Source: Discostella pseudostelligera (Eukaryota; Bacillariophyta; Thalassiosirophyceae; Thalassiosirales; Thalassiosiraceae). Taken from it: DNA of 64,000 bases. Within the stretch, counting starts at the first letter, position 1, and each line of letters begins with the position of its first letter. Shown here piece after piece: positions 1 to 11,100 of this stretch. A program made the position numbers and the translations under genes. The notes beneath the pieces were generated by a model that was given only the letters and a program-made list of their open reading frames with translations, was not told the origin of the DNA and did no database searches. Location of the stretch: the NCBI GenBank assembly GCA_036940085.1, contig JALLBK010000134.1, positions 1 through 64,000 on the forward strand. The letters run 5' to 3'.

Positions 1-1765
1 AACAACCATGATGAAGTTTACACTGAAACGAATGGCACAAGCATCATGGTGCTCTCCGAGCTGGATGTCTTCAAAGAAGACACTACGGTGAAGATGGCGC
101 GGAAATTCGATGAGCAGGTAGTATCGAAGATTACAAAATTAGAGGATTGCAAGCTATTCCTCCATCGAGCTCGGGCCGTGAGCGCGTTGATATCTCGACT
201 CATGGTCGCTCCAGACGAAGATGCGTGCTATGAGATAGCAAGTCGTCTTCTTGTTCCACTGTTTCGCGCCCACGGCTGTGGTTATGCCATGCTTACTGAC
301 CCCGATCATATAACGATGAGAACGATTGCTGTTAATGAGCGACATGATGCCACAAATATCGGCTTGAATAATGTTGTAACGCCATTGAAAGGCACGATGA
401 TGGGAGTCGTCGCGGAAACATTGGAACAACAATATTGTCCAAGGCTGAAGGAGAGCACATATGTTTTCCATCAGGAGTTGCATCGAAATGTTGGTGTCAA
501 TTCCATTCTCACCACCCCAATATTAGGCGCCGGAAATAATTTTGTCGGGGCTATAATTTTGTCTATGAGGGAAGAAGACGCATTCAGTGAGCATGATAGA
601 ATCTTGGTTCAAGACATTGCCTTTATGTTAGGTACGATCCTGTATGCAAAACGAATGAGAAGGGCAGCAGATAATTCTCACAAGATATCACAGAAGATGC
701 TTCATTCCATGATCCCTTCGAAGGTGATTGAAAAGATCCAAGTTTACTGGGATGAGAACTCGGACGAGTTCCAAGCTCGAAGATCTTCACATCGGAGTAG
801 TTCTATCTCAAAAAGTTCATCCACTGATTTTGGAGGAGGAGATTCGGGTTCATCAGAATGTTCAAGTGTAGGTAAAGAGACCAAAACTGATGAAAGACCA
901 AAAATCCAGCGCTCTGAATCTGTTACAGCGAAGCTGAATTTTCTCAATCAGATCCATTCAGATGACACGATTAATGACAAAATGGCAGGCATGATGATTG
1001 ACACAGCATCGTACGCAGCTACATCTTTGAACAGAGCTCTGTATGCAGAAAATGTCAAGGATGTTGTCATAATTTTTGCCGATATCGTTGGATTTTCCGA
1101 AATGTCAATGGGCATGTCTCCAATAGAGGTCATGAACATGTTGGAAGCGTTGTTCAGCAAATTTGACGCACTTTGCGAGATTCACTACGTCGAGAAACTC
1201 GAGACTATTGGTGAGTTTGCTGGAGGTTTCAATAAGAGCTACTTTCTCTAATCTCTGTTCTCACTAATGTTCATCGTCCAATTGCATAGGTGATGCATAT
1301 ATATGTACAACCAATTTATTTGAGAATCACCATGGTGGAGATGTCAAGCGAGCCGCGTTGAGCGCATTGAATATGGCTCGAGATATGATCTTTGCGTCCA
1401 ACGACGTGAGAATTCCCGTACGAAGTAAAGACAAGAGGCGTTGTAGTTTGCAAACATTACAAGTACGTGTAGGCATCCACGTTGGCGAAGTAACGTGCGG
1501 TGTCCTTGGGGAACGTCTGCCGAAGTTCACAGTTTTGGGGCACAATGTTAATGTTGCGGCCAGAATGGAACAAACAGCAGAACCAAACAAAATACGAGCG
1601 TCAGAGGCTTTTCGCGACCTTTTCTCTGACATAGATACGGACGATGAATGGGACGACTATGAAGTTGTTAGTATGAAGAATATGGGATCAATTGGGACAT
1701 TCACTATGGATCCATTAAAATACGGCGGCTCACAAGGTGATCACAGGCGCTCAAGTTCAGATTAA
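1..1765 (+). CDS. GAF-domain class III nucleotide (guanylate-type) cyclase, 5' partial
   Basis: The frame is open from base 1, so the gene begins upstream of the window. Two exons are visible, 1-1210 and 1290-1765, joined by a 79-bp GT-AG intron (phase 1) that rejoins LETIG to DAYIC. About 561 residues are present. A GAF domain lies at roughly residues 75-215, followed by a helix like the one preceding class III cyclases (MLHSMIPSKVIEKI), a serine-rich linker, and the catalytic domain at about 350-515. The first metal-binding Asp is in IFADIVGFS, the second region is LETIGDAY, and NVAARME supplies the Asn/Arg transition-state pair. The Glu of LETIGD fits guanylate cyclases, but the usual partner Cys is Thr (KFTVLG) and the usual GD is GH (LGHNVN), so substrate preference is uncertain. 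It presumably makes cGMP or cAMP under control of the GAF domain. Confidence 0.88.
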
Positions 1766-1769
1766 GTTA

Positions 1770-3536
1770 TCATTGTGCAACATCAGGCTTTGTGCTTCTC
1801 AATTTCCTCCGTTCTTCCATGGCGATGATATTCGATGAAGCCTTTTTCACTCCATCCCTGGATATTTCCTCTTCAGCTTCAAACTCTCCAAAATCAGTCT
1901 CGCTGTTCGTGTAAGTACCAAATGCAGAGGTACCTTTCGTTGAACGGAGAGAAATTCTCTGGTTAAATGGCCTGTCTTCAGTAGCACCATGAGTCATTGG
2001 GCGGCGATTTTCTAGTAGTTCACGCGAAGCACGTGTGAACTCAGTAAATTTCGAATCTTGCACCTTGATGTACATATCAAACTCTTTATCTTTTGTCATG
2101 GTGTGCAATTCCAGTAAAACATTTCCAGAAGATCTGATGATATCCGGCAAACAATGTTCTACTAAAGTCTCTTGTCCTACCTCGAATGTATCCTTCGGGA
2201 GAACTGTGATTTTCTCTCTTAAATGACCGACCCCAGCTTTGATTGATATAAGCAGGAACGCCATGCGATCAAATTGATTTTTCGTTCTCTCAAACATACT
2301 CGACCTTCAAATGCGTTGTGAAAATCATGAGAAGACACATTCACAACATGAATAGGAAGTGAAGATTCAACAAATAACGCACCTCAAATAAATTAAGTCT
2401 TGTCGCTCGTCTGGTGCTTTTGTGGTGTGGAAGCCCGCCGGTGAATTGGCATGCTTTAAATTGTCAACTTCTTGCACTAAAGAGTCGCGTAGCCGAGTTA
2501 AATATTCTATTCTCGTCTGATTTTGTGCCGTCAGCAATTGCACATTTTCTGTCGTTGATTCTTGTCCAATAACTTTTCGTATCATATCATTGACATCACT
2601 CACGCCAGTGACATCCTTGATTTTTCTGAACGCGGTCTCATATACATTCAATAAATGCTCTTGATCTGCCAGTTGTTGTTGTTTGGAATCACAGTCACCG
2701 ATGGGTACCGGATATGCCACCGAGTCATATAAATCATTGCCATCGGGAGGGTTGCTCGGGGCCCGCGCCCTCTCATCTTCACCTTTATCGAGTTTCTTGA
2801 TCATTTGCTTGCGTATCTTTGTGTGCTGCTGGCGCTCACGAAGGTCCCGAGAGCGTCTATTCTTGCTCTCCTCCAATTCACACTTGGATTTTTGTAAATT
2901 TTGGAATGCAATCTCCCTGGCATGGCTTGCATCACCAGACAGAAGCACCAACTCCTCAAAATCCTGATGCTTTGATTCCAATGTTCGTTCAAGAGCTGTC
3001 AACTGGTTATCGAACCCGACTTTTTCATCTTTCAGCCGCTTCACAATGTGCTCATACGTACTGCAAATACCTTGTGCCTCATTGTATTGAATTAGAGCTG
3101 TATCGAGTCTGTTTTCCAACGATCGTATCTGTCTCGAAAGCGGCTCTCCTCCTTGTCGTTGCTCCTCTATCCGGCATATTGTAGATTCATCCTTCACCTT
3201 ATTAAGCTTAGCGGTGAGCGTTACAAGCAGAGACTTTTGAGTATCAAACTCATTGCGTTTCTGCAGGACAGCTTTCTTCACACCATCAACGTCACTATGA
3301 TGAAAATCATGCTCAAGTGCTGCCGCACTCTTTTGTAAATTAGATAGCCTCGTCCGGAGTTTGGAATTGTCCTCTTTCAAAGATCTTATTTCATTTCCGG
3401 TTGCAACTTTATTTGCTTCGAGCAAGTCAATGTTTGCCCTTCGATCCTGCTGCAACAACCGCATTTGCTCACGAAGGTCATCGACCTGTTTGTCGGCACC
3501 GTCGTCATGATGGAATTTATCGACCATTGCGTTCAT
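1770..3536 (-). CDS. CCDC151: CCDC151/ODA10-like outer dynein arm docking complex protein
   Basis: Exons 3536-2383 and 2304-1770 are joined by a 78-bp GT-AG intron (phase 2), giving 562 residues, close to the length of animal CCDC151 (ODAD3). Most of the protein is coiled coil. The block VKRLKDEKVGFDNQLTALER followed by LLLSGDAxHAREIA-type sequence is the hallmark I recognise from CCDC151/Chlamydomonas ODA10, which helps place outer dynein arms on axonemal doublets. The C-terminal exon is less conserved and acidic. The gene converges on the cyclase with only 4 bp between the two stop codons, so the 3' UTRs must overlap. Presence of this gene implies the organism builds a motile flagellum at some stage, which in diatoms means sperm of centric species. 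The start at 3536 is the first Met of the open frame and precedes the first coiled coil. Confidence 0.85.
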
Positions 3537-4098
3537 GCCCCGTTTGATTCTTCATTCACATTCATTGAAGGCGAAAGTCCGACAAAAGATCAAATGATGA
3601 TGGACCGTCGAAATTAAAATTTTCACAGTTTGAAGCAACGTGAAGAATGGGTGCCACAAAAAGGCGAGGATCCAAAAGCAAGTTCAAGTATTCATATGAA
3701 TATCTATTGAAGGGAATGAACATTCCCAAACGACAACTTCCAGGAGAACATAATACAGCCCTTGCTTGCAACTTCGTCAACGCACTGATCAGACGCCGAA
3801 GATTCCACTCACATGCACTGTTTACCGTATCCGTTGTTTGATGTTTGTTGTGAACACCATTGCCGATCCGACCCCCGCTAATAATAAAGAACACCAGTGG
3901 TAGTAATGAAACATCTGGAGAGTGAACACTCGACCCCGAACCTCCCCACCTGATTCTGCACTTTCTTGTCGACCCAATCTGAACCAAAAAAGAGAATAGA
4001 TAGAATGATTAAATTCAGAGAGAGAAAGATTTGCACTATGCTGGTGGTTAAGTAATACGTTGACAAATCCACACGCACCTAGTGGGTGGTAGTATCAT
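3537..4098. other. Intergenic region without a convincing gene
   Basis: This 562-bp stretch lies between the start of the CCDC151-like gene and the stop of the BolA gene. Open frames occur on both strands (3562-3987 minus, 3647-3841 plus), but neither resembles a family I know, and they overlap each other. It presumably holds the CCDC151 promoter and the BolA 3' UTR. I see no repeat or RNA gene. Confidence 0.5.
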
Positions 4099-4570
4099 TC
4101 ATTTGGGGGGCAAGGATCCATCCCCTCCCCTGCATCTGGGCGACGGACCCACAACGTCGTCAACTCCACCACCTTTGTTCTTCAACAGTTCATTCCACTT
4201 CTGAGGAGTCATGGCAATTATGCTTAATGCATGGACTGGTCCATCGGCCGCGACCTCTTCCTTTAGGGTGGCATTCACCAGTCGATGACGTGAAATAGGT
4301 GTGCGTGCATCCTTGAATTTGTCGGAGATTACAACTACCTTAAAGTGTGTTTCGGATCCGGCTGGTCTGTAGAGTAAAAGTTCGAACAACCCAACGATGA
4401 GATTATTTGAAATCACATCGTTCATAATAGAGAGAATAGGTGGTTACTCACACATTGTGCATATATGATTCATTCCGAACCTCTAAATAGGAAGGTGCAA
4501 ATGCAGCTCTTAATTTCTTCTCGATGGATTCACCGACGGGTCCGCTTGCAACAACGCTCGATCTCGCCAT
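4099..4570 (-). CDS. bolA: BolA family protein
   Basis: Exons 4570-4452 and 4366-4099 are joined by an 85-bp GT-AG intron (phase 2), giving 128 residues. Exon 1 encodes MARSSVVASGPVGESIEKKL and ends ...ESYMHN; exon 2 continues PAGSETHFKVVVISDKF, then SRHRLVNATLKEE and VHALSI. This is the BolA fold with its conserved HFKV strand, the RHR motif and the C-terminal SPRCRGG resembling the SPPCRGG tail of Escherichia coli BolA. Eukaryotic BolA proteins work with monothiol glutaredoxins in iron-sulfur cluster handling in mitochondria, cytosol or plastid. The short N-terminus gives no clear targeting signal. An annotation starting only from the Met at 4425 would be wrong because that Met lies inside the intron. 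Confidence 0.9.
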
Positions 4571-5107
4571 GATTGAGCGGAAGTGTAATAATGAGTGTCT
4601 TGATAGGAATTTTTTGGAAAGCATTAGGGTAGATTATTGATTTCGGGAGGCTCTCATGATGATGTTGGGGGGCGGCGGCGATGTGCGGATTTGCGGATGA
4701 TGATGGTGGTACTGATCGCTTCCCGCCATATTTTATTGAAGCGAATCTATTTAGATAGGGCAGAGTGAATCAACAAAATAAATAACAGATTTAGTTTTTA
4801 GATAAAAGTAAATCAATTGAGGCTCTTTTTGTCACTTCTGAAAGATATACAATTCACGTATAACTTACTGATCAGAGTTCCCGCCCCAATTCAATCAGAC
4901 CGGCAATTTTGGCGATCAATTGTACAAAGACATTGTACGAAACGTCGCGAAATGAGGCAGTCCTCAGCTCCATCCAAACCACAGTCCTGCACCGAGCCCT
5001 CTTCGTGCCATCGCAGCCTCTTCTTTCGCATCAGCTTCATACTTTGTCTTTGTCTCGAACCAATAGCGCAACAGAACTCAATCATCAACAATTATCGCAT
5101 TGCGACC
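4571..5107. promoter_or_regulatory. Divergent intergenic region between BolA and GrpE
   Basis: The 537-bp gap separates two divergently transcribed genes and so must hold both promoters. A CTTCCCGCCATATTTT element lies at 4719-4734, one of the E2F-like CCCGCC boxes that recur through the window. The reading frame of GrpE stays open upstream to 4817, but that stretch has no targeting-like or conserved sequence and is best read as 5' UTR. Confidence 0.5.
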
Positions 5108-5923
5108 ATGTCGATCCGCTCTCACAGTTTGCGTCTCGCCAGAGCCGTAGCCAAAGAAATTCAGCCTGCTGCTTTGCCTAAAGAATTCTCCGCATCGCAG
5201 CTACATCATCAACATGTGCAACATGCACATCAGCTACCGCTCGCATCACTCACCAACTCCTACTCTTCCGCAGTCTCGTCGCGCACCACTGCTTGGATTC
5301 GCAATATGAGCACAAAACCAAATAATGAGTCACAATCTGCAGATGGTGAGATTCCACCAACCAACAATGACAATGGCACTACTACCGTTGCCAACGAAGG
5401 AGATGAAGCTGCTGCCTCCATGGCCGCAGACGCCACTACCGACGAAAGTAAAATCGCCCAACTCGAATCCCAAATCAAAGATTTGAAAGACAATCTCCTC
5501 CGCTCCCTCGCCGAACAAGAGAATACACGTCGCATCGCGGCCCGGGATGTGGCCAATGCTAAATCCTACGCTATTAGCTCCTTTGCCAAAAGTCTCCTTG
5601 ACACATCGGACAATCTAACACGTGCTTTGGAATCGGTACCACCGGAATTACGTCATGATCATGATGCTCATCCTGTCTTGGCCAATTTGTACGAGGGGAT
5701 TACCATGACCGATGATGGATTAAACAAGGCATTTGCCAAAAATGGTTTGGTGAAATTTGGTGAAAGGGGTGAGAAGTTTGATCCGAATTTGCATGAGGCA
5801 TTGTTTGAATATCCTGATCCGGAATGTGAGGCGGGGAAGATTGGACAGGTTATGAAGGTGGGATTTACGTTGAATAATAGGGTGTTGAGGCCGGCGGAGG
5901 TGGGGGTGGTGAAGGCTGCTTGA
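5108..5923 (+). CDS. GRPE: Mitochondrial GrpE (Mge1) nucleotide exchange factor
   Basis: A single exon encodes 271 residues from the Met at 5108. That start gives an N-terminus MSIRSHSLRLARAVAKEI, a typical amphipathic, acid-free mitochondrial presequence; the in-frame Met at 4817 gives no sensible N-terminus. After an acidic low-complexity region comes the GrpE fold: a long coiled coil (IAQLESQIKDLKDNLLRSLA, EQENTRRIA) and the C-terminal beta domain (GEKFDPNLHEALFEYP, then GQVMKVGFTLNNRVLRPAEV). GrpE releases ADP from mitochondrial Hsp70 during protein import and folding. A plastid GrpE would normally carry a signal peptide first, which is absent. The gene converges with the next one on the minus strand. 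Confidence 0.93.
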   Translation: MSIRSHSLRLARAVAKEIQPAALPKEFSASQLHHQHVQHAHQLPLASLTNSYSSAVSSRTTAWIRNMSTKPNNESQSADGEIPPTNNDNGTTTVANEGDEAAASMAADATTDESKIAQLESQIKDLKDNLLRSLAEQENTRRIAARDVANAKSYAISSFAKSLLDTSDNLTRALESVPPELRHDHDAHPVLANLYEGITMTDDGLNKAFAKNGLVKFGERGEKFDPNLHEALFEYPDPECEAGKIGQVMKVGFTLNNRVLRPAEVGVVKAA

Positions 5924-6137
5924 AACAAAAACAATATTAAAGGAAGGAGGATGTGCAGTGAAGGGATTAATGGCATCTGATTGGTGTGCGTCCGATGAGC
6001 GGTGAGAAGTAGGCAAGGGTATTTTCCATCATTTCACCGAACTTCCGTTAACAAATTAATGAAGTTACAAGCTAGTTCAAACCGCTGCTAATCCTGTTCT
6101 ACTATGCAATTTATTTCCCTACGGTCAATGCCGTTAC

Positions 6138-9100
6138 TTATGCTTTGGGTAAGCTCAGCGTCGATTTCAACATGTAGGACAAATCAGGAATTTCATCCAT
6201 AAACCGTTTCCCCTGTTCTGATAGCTGTGAAAGGTCTGGTTCCGAACTGTGTTTCCCGACATGGTTGGGATGAAAGAGTAAGCGAGTGAGAAATGTCGCA
6301 CACCGGTAGGTAATTCAATTTGCAGTCGACACCTACCTTTCATCATTGTCATGTCGAGAATCATATCCCGTCCCATGGTTCATCCTAGCAGTTGGAGTGG
6401 AAGGAAATTCCACAACGGTGGGAGTGGATCGGTTTGAAGAAACGGGAAGAGATGGTGAAGGTCTTGAAGTCGACGAACAACTCAAATTAGTGCCAGCCTC
6501 GAAACCTGTAGGCAATTCGATGGAAAGTACCTCAGGAACCGCCGACGATGGCACAACTTCTACCGGTGGGGCATACGGGGAGCCATCCCGATTGAATTCA
6601 TATTGTGAATATGGGTACCATTTCTCTTTGCTTAGAACGGTGGACGGCGGAGAGATCGGGAGATTCTCGTAGAACTTCTTCAACGCGGCAAGTTCTAATT
6701 CACTTTTATGAGTGTGAGCTGCGTCTATTTCTCGTGGAGGTGCGAGTGCAGACTTTCAGGGGGCGAGTAATGTGAGTTTATCTCGTCTCAGGCATATCAG
6801 TGATAAGAAGGTAGTGCTTACCAGTATCGTTTGCATGGGAATATCAAATGGTAGTTCAGAGCAAGTTCCTCCCTCCCATGAGCTAGGAGCGGCTGGATTA
6901 TTGTATGCAAAAACATCCTGGAACATTTGACGTACGCCATCGTCGAGTACAGACCCCTTTTGCCTCCCAACTGAAGGAACTTCCCTTGAACCGCTTTCAG
7001 TTATTGCATCAATTCCCTCTGGCAGAGCTGAGTCCGGCGCGCTATCAAATGCCTCAAAGTCACCAAAGTCACCAAACTCATCTCCAGCGTCTTCCTCAAC
7101 CGAACTCAAATGTACTGATGGTGGACTTTCAGGAGCCTCGTTATCTGGAGTACTTCCAACAGGACGCATGGTTGAGGACTCACATTCCAACGGAGCCTCT
7201 TCGAATGCGTCGAAATCTCCAAAGTCACCAAACTCATCATCTTCGTCATTATTCGCTGCGTTCTCAGTTTCAGATGGCTCTATTGCTGCAACTTTGTGGC
7301 TATTCTCGACCACCGGGGAATCTCCGAATTCAAAATCTCCAAAGTCACCAAAACCGTCGTCGTTGGTCGCGACTGCTGCGGACTGACTTGTCACAGTAAC
7401 TTCAGTGGGATGTGGATCGTCGCCCTTCTCTACTGGACACTCTGGTTCTTCAAGGAGAGATTCGTCTCGTTCAATGGGTATGGATACCTCGGGTGTGTCG
7501 GCAAATGCGTCGAAATCTCCAAAGCAGTCATCATCAAGTGCGACAATATCCTCGGATTGTTTGTCTATCAAGGATTCCTCATGGGATGCCATGCCGCCAA
7601 AACCGTTGGCCTGATCTACATCTACATCGGGGGCATCAGATATTGACGATGTTGACAGCTTCAAACGCTCTGAAACGGCCGACGGCCTCGATCCCCCAAA
7701 ATCATCGTCCATGTTGGAAAGTACCAAATCAGATTGACTGCCACAGACGTCACCCAATTCGTTCGGTGTGCTCTCTAAATTGTTTGTCATTGTATCATCA
7801 TCGGCGGGAAGTGTCGTGGAATTAATGCCAACAATTCCGCTCATGGACCCAATACGCCCTTGCAATGCAGTTAGATTCAGCGTCGTTTCGTCATCAAACG
7901 ATGGGAAACCATCTATCGGCTCTGTCTCTACCTCTGAGAATGCGAATCCTCCAAAATCTTCATCCATATTTGTTATGACATCGTGTTCTGCAGCAATTTC
8001 AGAATTCGTCAAAGTCTCTTTGGATGATGCAATGTCCTCACGATCGTTATCAGTTTCGTTCTTTGCAATTGCAGTTACCTCTGAAAATGCGAATCCCCCA
8101 AAATCTTCAAACGCATTTATTATTACATCTTCTTCTGCAGCAATATCAGAAGTAGGCATGATGTCTTTGGATACTGCAATGTCCTCATGTTCATTATCAT
8201 TGTCGTTCATTCCAATTGCAGTGCTCTCCGTCAATGCATTAGCGTTGGACGTTTCAACTGATTGTTCAACATGGTTCCGTTCAACTTCGCTGACATCTGC
8301 GGAGAAGAAAGATCCATCTTTGTCTGATTCATCAAGTAGTATTGCAACGTCATTTCCAAGTGATGATATTTCAGGCGCATCAGCTTCTGTTTGGGACGTG
8401 GTAGTCGATACTATCCTTATCTCAGTAGCACCGGTCACGTGTTCGGGGAACCCACTGTTGTTAAGATCATGTGATCCCCCCTCAGTTGCATTGAGCGAGT
8501 CATTGGAATTGTCGATGTCAGAAAATTCAGGTTCATTGTTCACGACATCAGCATCGATTTCGTTTAGTTGAACTCCGCTCACATGGTTGTCAACAATGTC
8601 CTCGATAGCTGGAACAATGCCATGTTCACCAAGTACTGCGTTTCTGGAAGGTGTTGTGCTATCCTGAATATTCATTGCATCAAATGCAGAAAATACATCA
8701 TCCACATTGTCTTCATCATTACCACTCTTGAATGCTGATGAAACATCATGGTCGTCAACAGTAGCTGGAACAATATCATGTTTATCAATTACAACGTTGG
8801 CCGAAGGCGTTGGTAGATCCTGAATATCCATAGCATTGAATGCAGAGAATACATTATCTGCAATAATTTCATCATTACCACCCTCGGAAGTTGATGCTAC
8901 AAGTAACGTGCTATCTTGCATGCCTTCGAGTCCTGTATGCAATATCTTATCGGCTGCTAAGGTCGTTTCTGATAAAGGTAGTTCCTCCCCAAGCACGACT
9001 TTTTCTACTGCATTACCGTAGATATCCGCAACTGGTTCATAGTTTGGCAGTGCTGTCAATTCATCCGCGACAATAGGATCAACCTCAACTATTGCATCGA

Positions 9101-9620
9101 TGAAGGGAGTATCAAAAATAAGATCATCATAGACCTCATGTTCAATAACATCATTGCTCGCGGTGAGGATTTTTTCGTGTGGTGCATCTATGCCATCGAA
9201 TACATCAAATATATTAGACTCCGTCGGAATGGGAAGATCTGCCAGCACTGGCACTGGCACCACCTCCGCAGACGGCGGTGATTCTACATTGGTGGGTGTC
9301 CCCTCAGCCTCCACCGGCGCCAAAAGTCTGTCATGTGCATTCGAGATGAAATCATTTGGAAAATTTCCACTGATCTCTGATTTAGGACCCTCCCCGGTAT
9401 TCACGACGATGGCAGGTGAGAATTCATCAAAATCGATTTCATTGTCATGAACATTCATCGGAGGCGTCGCTTCTTCCGCAACCGCAACGTCTGCCAGGTT
9501 GGCGTCGGTAGTAGAATTTGATTCCATGTTGGAGTCGGTAAAAAAGTTGAACTCCGGCGACAAGACATCATCCCCTCTATCCCCATCAGTTGATTCTGCA
9601 GGTGGCATTGGCATTGACAT
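6138..9620 (-). CDS. Large acidic FGDF-repeat protein, aftiphilin/gamma-synergin-like trafficking accessory protein
   Basis: Three exons, 9620-6822, 6752-6337 and 6246-6138, with GT-AG introns of 69 and 90 bp, give 1107 residues. The Met at 9620 (MSMPMPPAEST) is preferred because the open frame upstream runs through a CCCGCC-type promoter box. Nearly the whole first exon is acidic and disordered. It carries tandem repeats of 52 and 49 codons and, near its end, seven FGDF copies, mostly as DEFGDFGDF. FGDF fits the aromatic-Gly-(Pro/Asp/Glu)-aromatic consensus bound by gamma-ear (GAE) domains of AP-1 and GGA adaptors. The exon 3 tail contains EIPDLSYML, which I recall as similar to a short C-terminal motif in metazoan gamma-synergin-type proteins (not verified). 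Role in clathrin/AP-1 traffic is inference. Confidence 0.6.
7931..8224 (-). repeat. Tandem 49-codon coding repeat (two copies)
   Basis: Two in-frame units of 147 nt start at 7931 and 8078. Each encodes a segment with EDIAxSK, an acidic spacer, and ends DFGGFAFSEV. The DNA is still clearly similar (for example the CCTCTGAGAATGCGAATCC / CCTCTGAAAATGCGAATCC pair), so the duplication is fairly recent or kept homogeneous. Confidence 0.75.
8663..8974 (-). repeat. Tandem 52-codon coding repeat (two copies, outer limits approximate)
   Basis: Units begin near 8663 and 8819, 156 nt apart. They encode parallel segments with D(D/N)VFSAF(D/N)AM(N/D)IQD followed by a conserved xHxIVPA block. Each unit carries a VFSAF motif, another aromatic-rich short peptide in the same disordered protein. 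Confidence 0.65.
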
Positions 9621-9990
9621 TATATTATTTATTGAGGATAGGTGGAAAGGTGTTGGTATTGGTAAATACTGGTGCAAAATGCAAAGGATTGCATTGGTGC
9701 TGGTGCAGATTTTGGTGCATGCGTGTGCAGCAAGCTGTTGGCGGGAAGGTGCGTCTCCGCGTGGCACCTATTTTGGCGGGAAGAAAGGCACGTGACAGCA
9801 TAGATGGATATCTAATGTCGGCCGGCTGAAACTCTCTCTGCACTCTGCAACCGATGGCGTGGAAGAGTCACGGACTGCTCTAATCCTCCTCCGTGTAGTT
9901 ACCTCTGAGTAATGGCATAAATCATTGTATGCATTTGGCAATCAACTTTATACGATGCAGTGGCTAACGAGGTCTATTAATGTCATTCTC
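9621..9990. promoter_or_regulatory. Intergenic region with GGCGGGAA and CACGTG boxes
   Basis: It lies upstream of the FGDF-protein gene and downstream of the methyltransferase gene (both minus strand). TTGGCGGGAA is at 9738-9747 and TTTTGGCGGGAA at 9771-9782, with CACGTG at 9789-9794. These are the same two motif types seen in other intergenic regions. No gene is seen here. Confidence 0.55.
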
Positions 9991-11100
9991 TCAAGAAGTG
10001 CACTTCTCAGCCACGAACTTCTGAACCCAATCCTCTGTCAAATCATAAACACACGTGTAATCAGCCTCATGTTGCGGATGGGTCTGTACACACTCCGTTT
10101 CGGGAAATGAGAATGGCTCCAGCAGTAAATTATTCTTATACCAATCACTTTCCGTAATATCTCGATTCGCAGCAGTTTCATCATTGTAACTTGTGGTGAT
10201 GAGTACTCGTGCCCCCGAGCGAAAGATATTGCAAAAGTATTGTACCCCCTGAGCAAGTGATAAATGCTGAATCACATCTCGTACATGGACCAAATCCACT
10301 GATTTGTATTCCTCATCCTCCGCTGCCGATTCTGATGAAAGATCTCGAATCTTGGGCAAGTCACAGGAGATAGCATCCCAAAGCGAAAAATGCTTATTCA
10401 CATGATGAGCAAATCGTTGCTTATTCAACTCAATGACATCCTTCGTAATATCCAATCCAATATACACCGGCAATGTATCGGTGGCATAACTATCAAATAT
10501 CCAATTCACATCTCCACACGGTATATCAATCATCGATGATACATTGTACTTGTCAATAGCTTGTAAGATGATTGCCAATGAAGTTTCAGTATTCGGTCCA
10601 CGACCGCTACCTTCTCCCGAGGAGGAATATCGAATCATTTCACCCGGGGGCCAATGTGCATTGTTGTAAAAGTCGGCAGGTTTGCGTAGCGGTCGGAAAT
10701 TGGACCACATCCCAGATGTGTAGACTTTGTCGAAGGCATCACGAGTATGGAGAGGCGATTCACAGACATTGGGAAGTATTTCAAACGATAGATGATGATC
10801 AGTACGAAGATGATGATGATCGAGTTTTTTCGATGATGACGTTTCCTTTTCCTGATTGATTCCGTCTCCGGCTCCAGACGACGATAACGATAGTATTGGT
10901 TGTAGACCAATCCAGCTGGCCAGTAGGAAGATAGCGACGATGCAAGATTGCAACCTCCCGATGGTGACATGATATATGAGCGATAATACGGAGTCTGTGC
11001 TTTTGACGGATTTCGAGTTGTGCCTGGGTGACGACGGCGGTACCCCGATCTTTCGATTATACTGTTGCATGGTGTCTGTCGCTGTCGCCGCTTGCCGCAA
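9991..11100 (-). CDS. Membrane-anchored class I SAM-dependent methyltransferase-like protein
   Basis: A single exon encodes 369 residues. A hydrophobic segment at about residues 51-73 (CIVAIFLLASWIGLQPIL) after a basic N-terminus suggests a type II membrane protein of the secretory pathway. The C-terminal half looks like a Rossmann-fold methyltransferase: SMIDIPCGDVNWIF as the SAM-binding motif I, IGLDITKDVIELNKQRF as motif II, and VDLVHVRDVIQHL as the following acidic strand. Methyltransferase-like proteins of this IPCGD type are common in algal genomes, and the substrate is unknown. Golgi location and a glycan or protein substrate would be guesses. It is divergent from the two-TM gene at 11750. 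Confidence 0.72.
   Translation of the reverse strand: MRQAATATDTMQQYNRKIGVPPSSPRHNSKSVKSTDSVLSLIYHVTIGRLQSCIVAIFLLASWIGLQPILSLSSSGAGDGINQEKETSSSKKLDHHHLRTDHHLSFEILPNVCESPLHTRDAFDKVYTSGMWSNFRPLRKPADFYNNAHWPPGEMIRYSSSGEGSGRGPNTETSLAIILQAIDKYNVSSMIDIPCGDVNWIFDSYATDTLPVYIGLDITKDVIELNKQRFAHHVNKHFSLWDAISCDLPKIRDLSSESAAEDEEYKSVDLVHVRDVIQHLSLAQGVQYFCNIFRSGARVLITTSYNDETAANRDITESDWYKNNLLLEPFSFPETECVQTHPQHEADYTCVYDLTEDWVQKFVAEKCTS

Noticed and set aside
3562..3987. Possible small gene between CCDC151 and BolA
   Set aside because: Frames on both strands overlap, none has a family signature or supported splice sites.
7768..8571. 267-codon plus-strand open frame
   Set aside because: It is antisense to the repeat-rich acidic exon of the FGDF protein; its Ser-rich content is the mirror of Asp/Glu codons, with no domain of its own.
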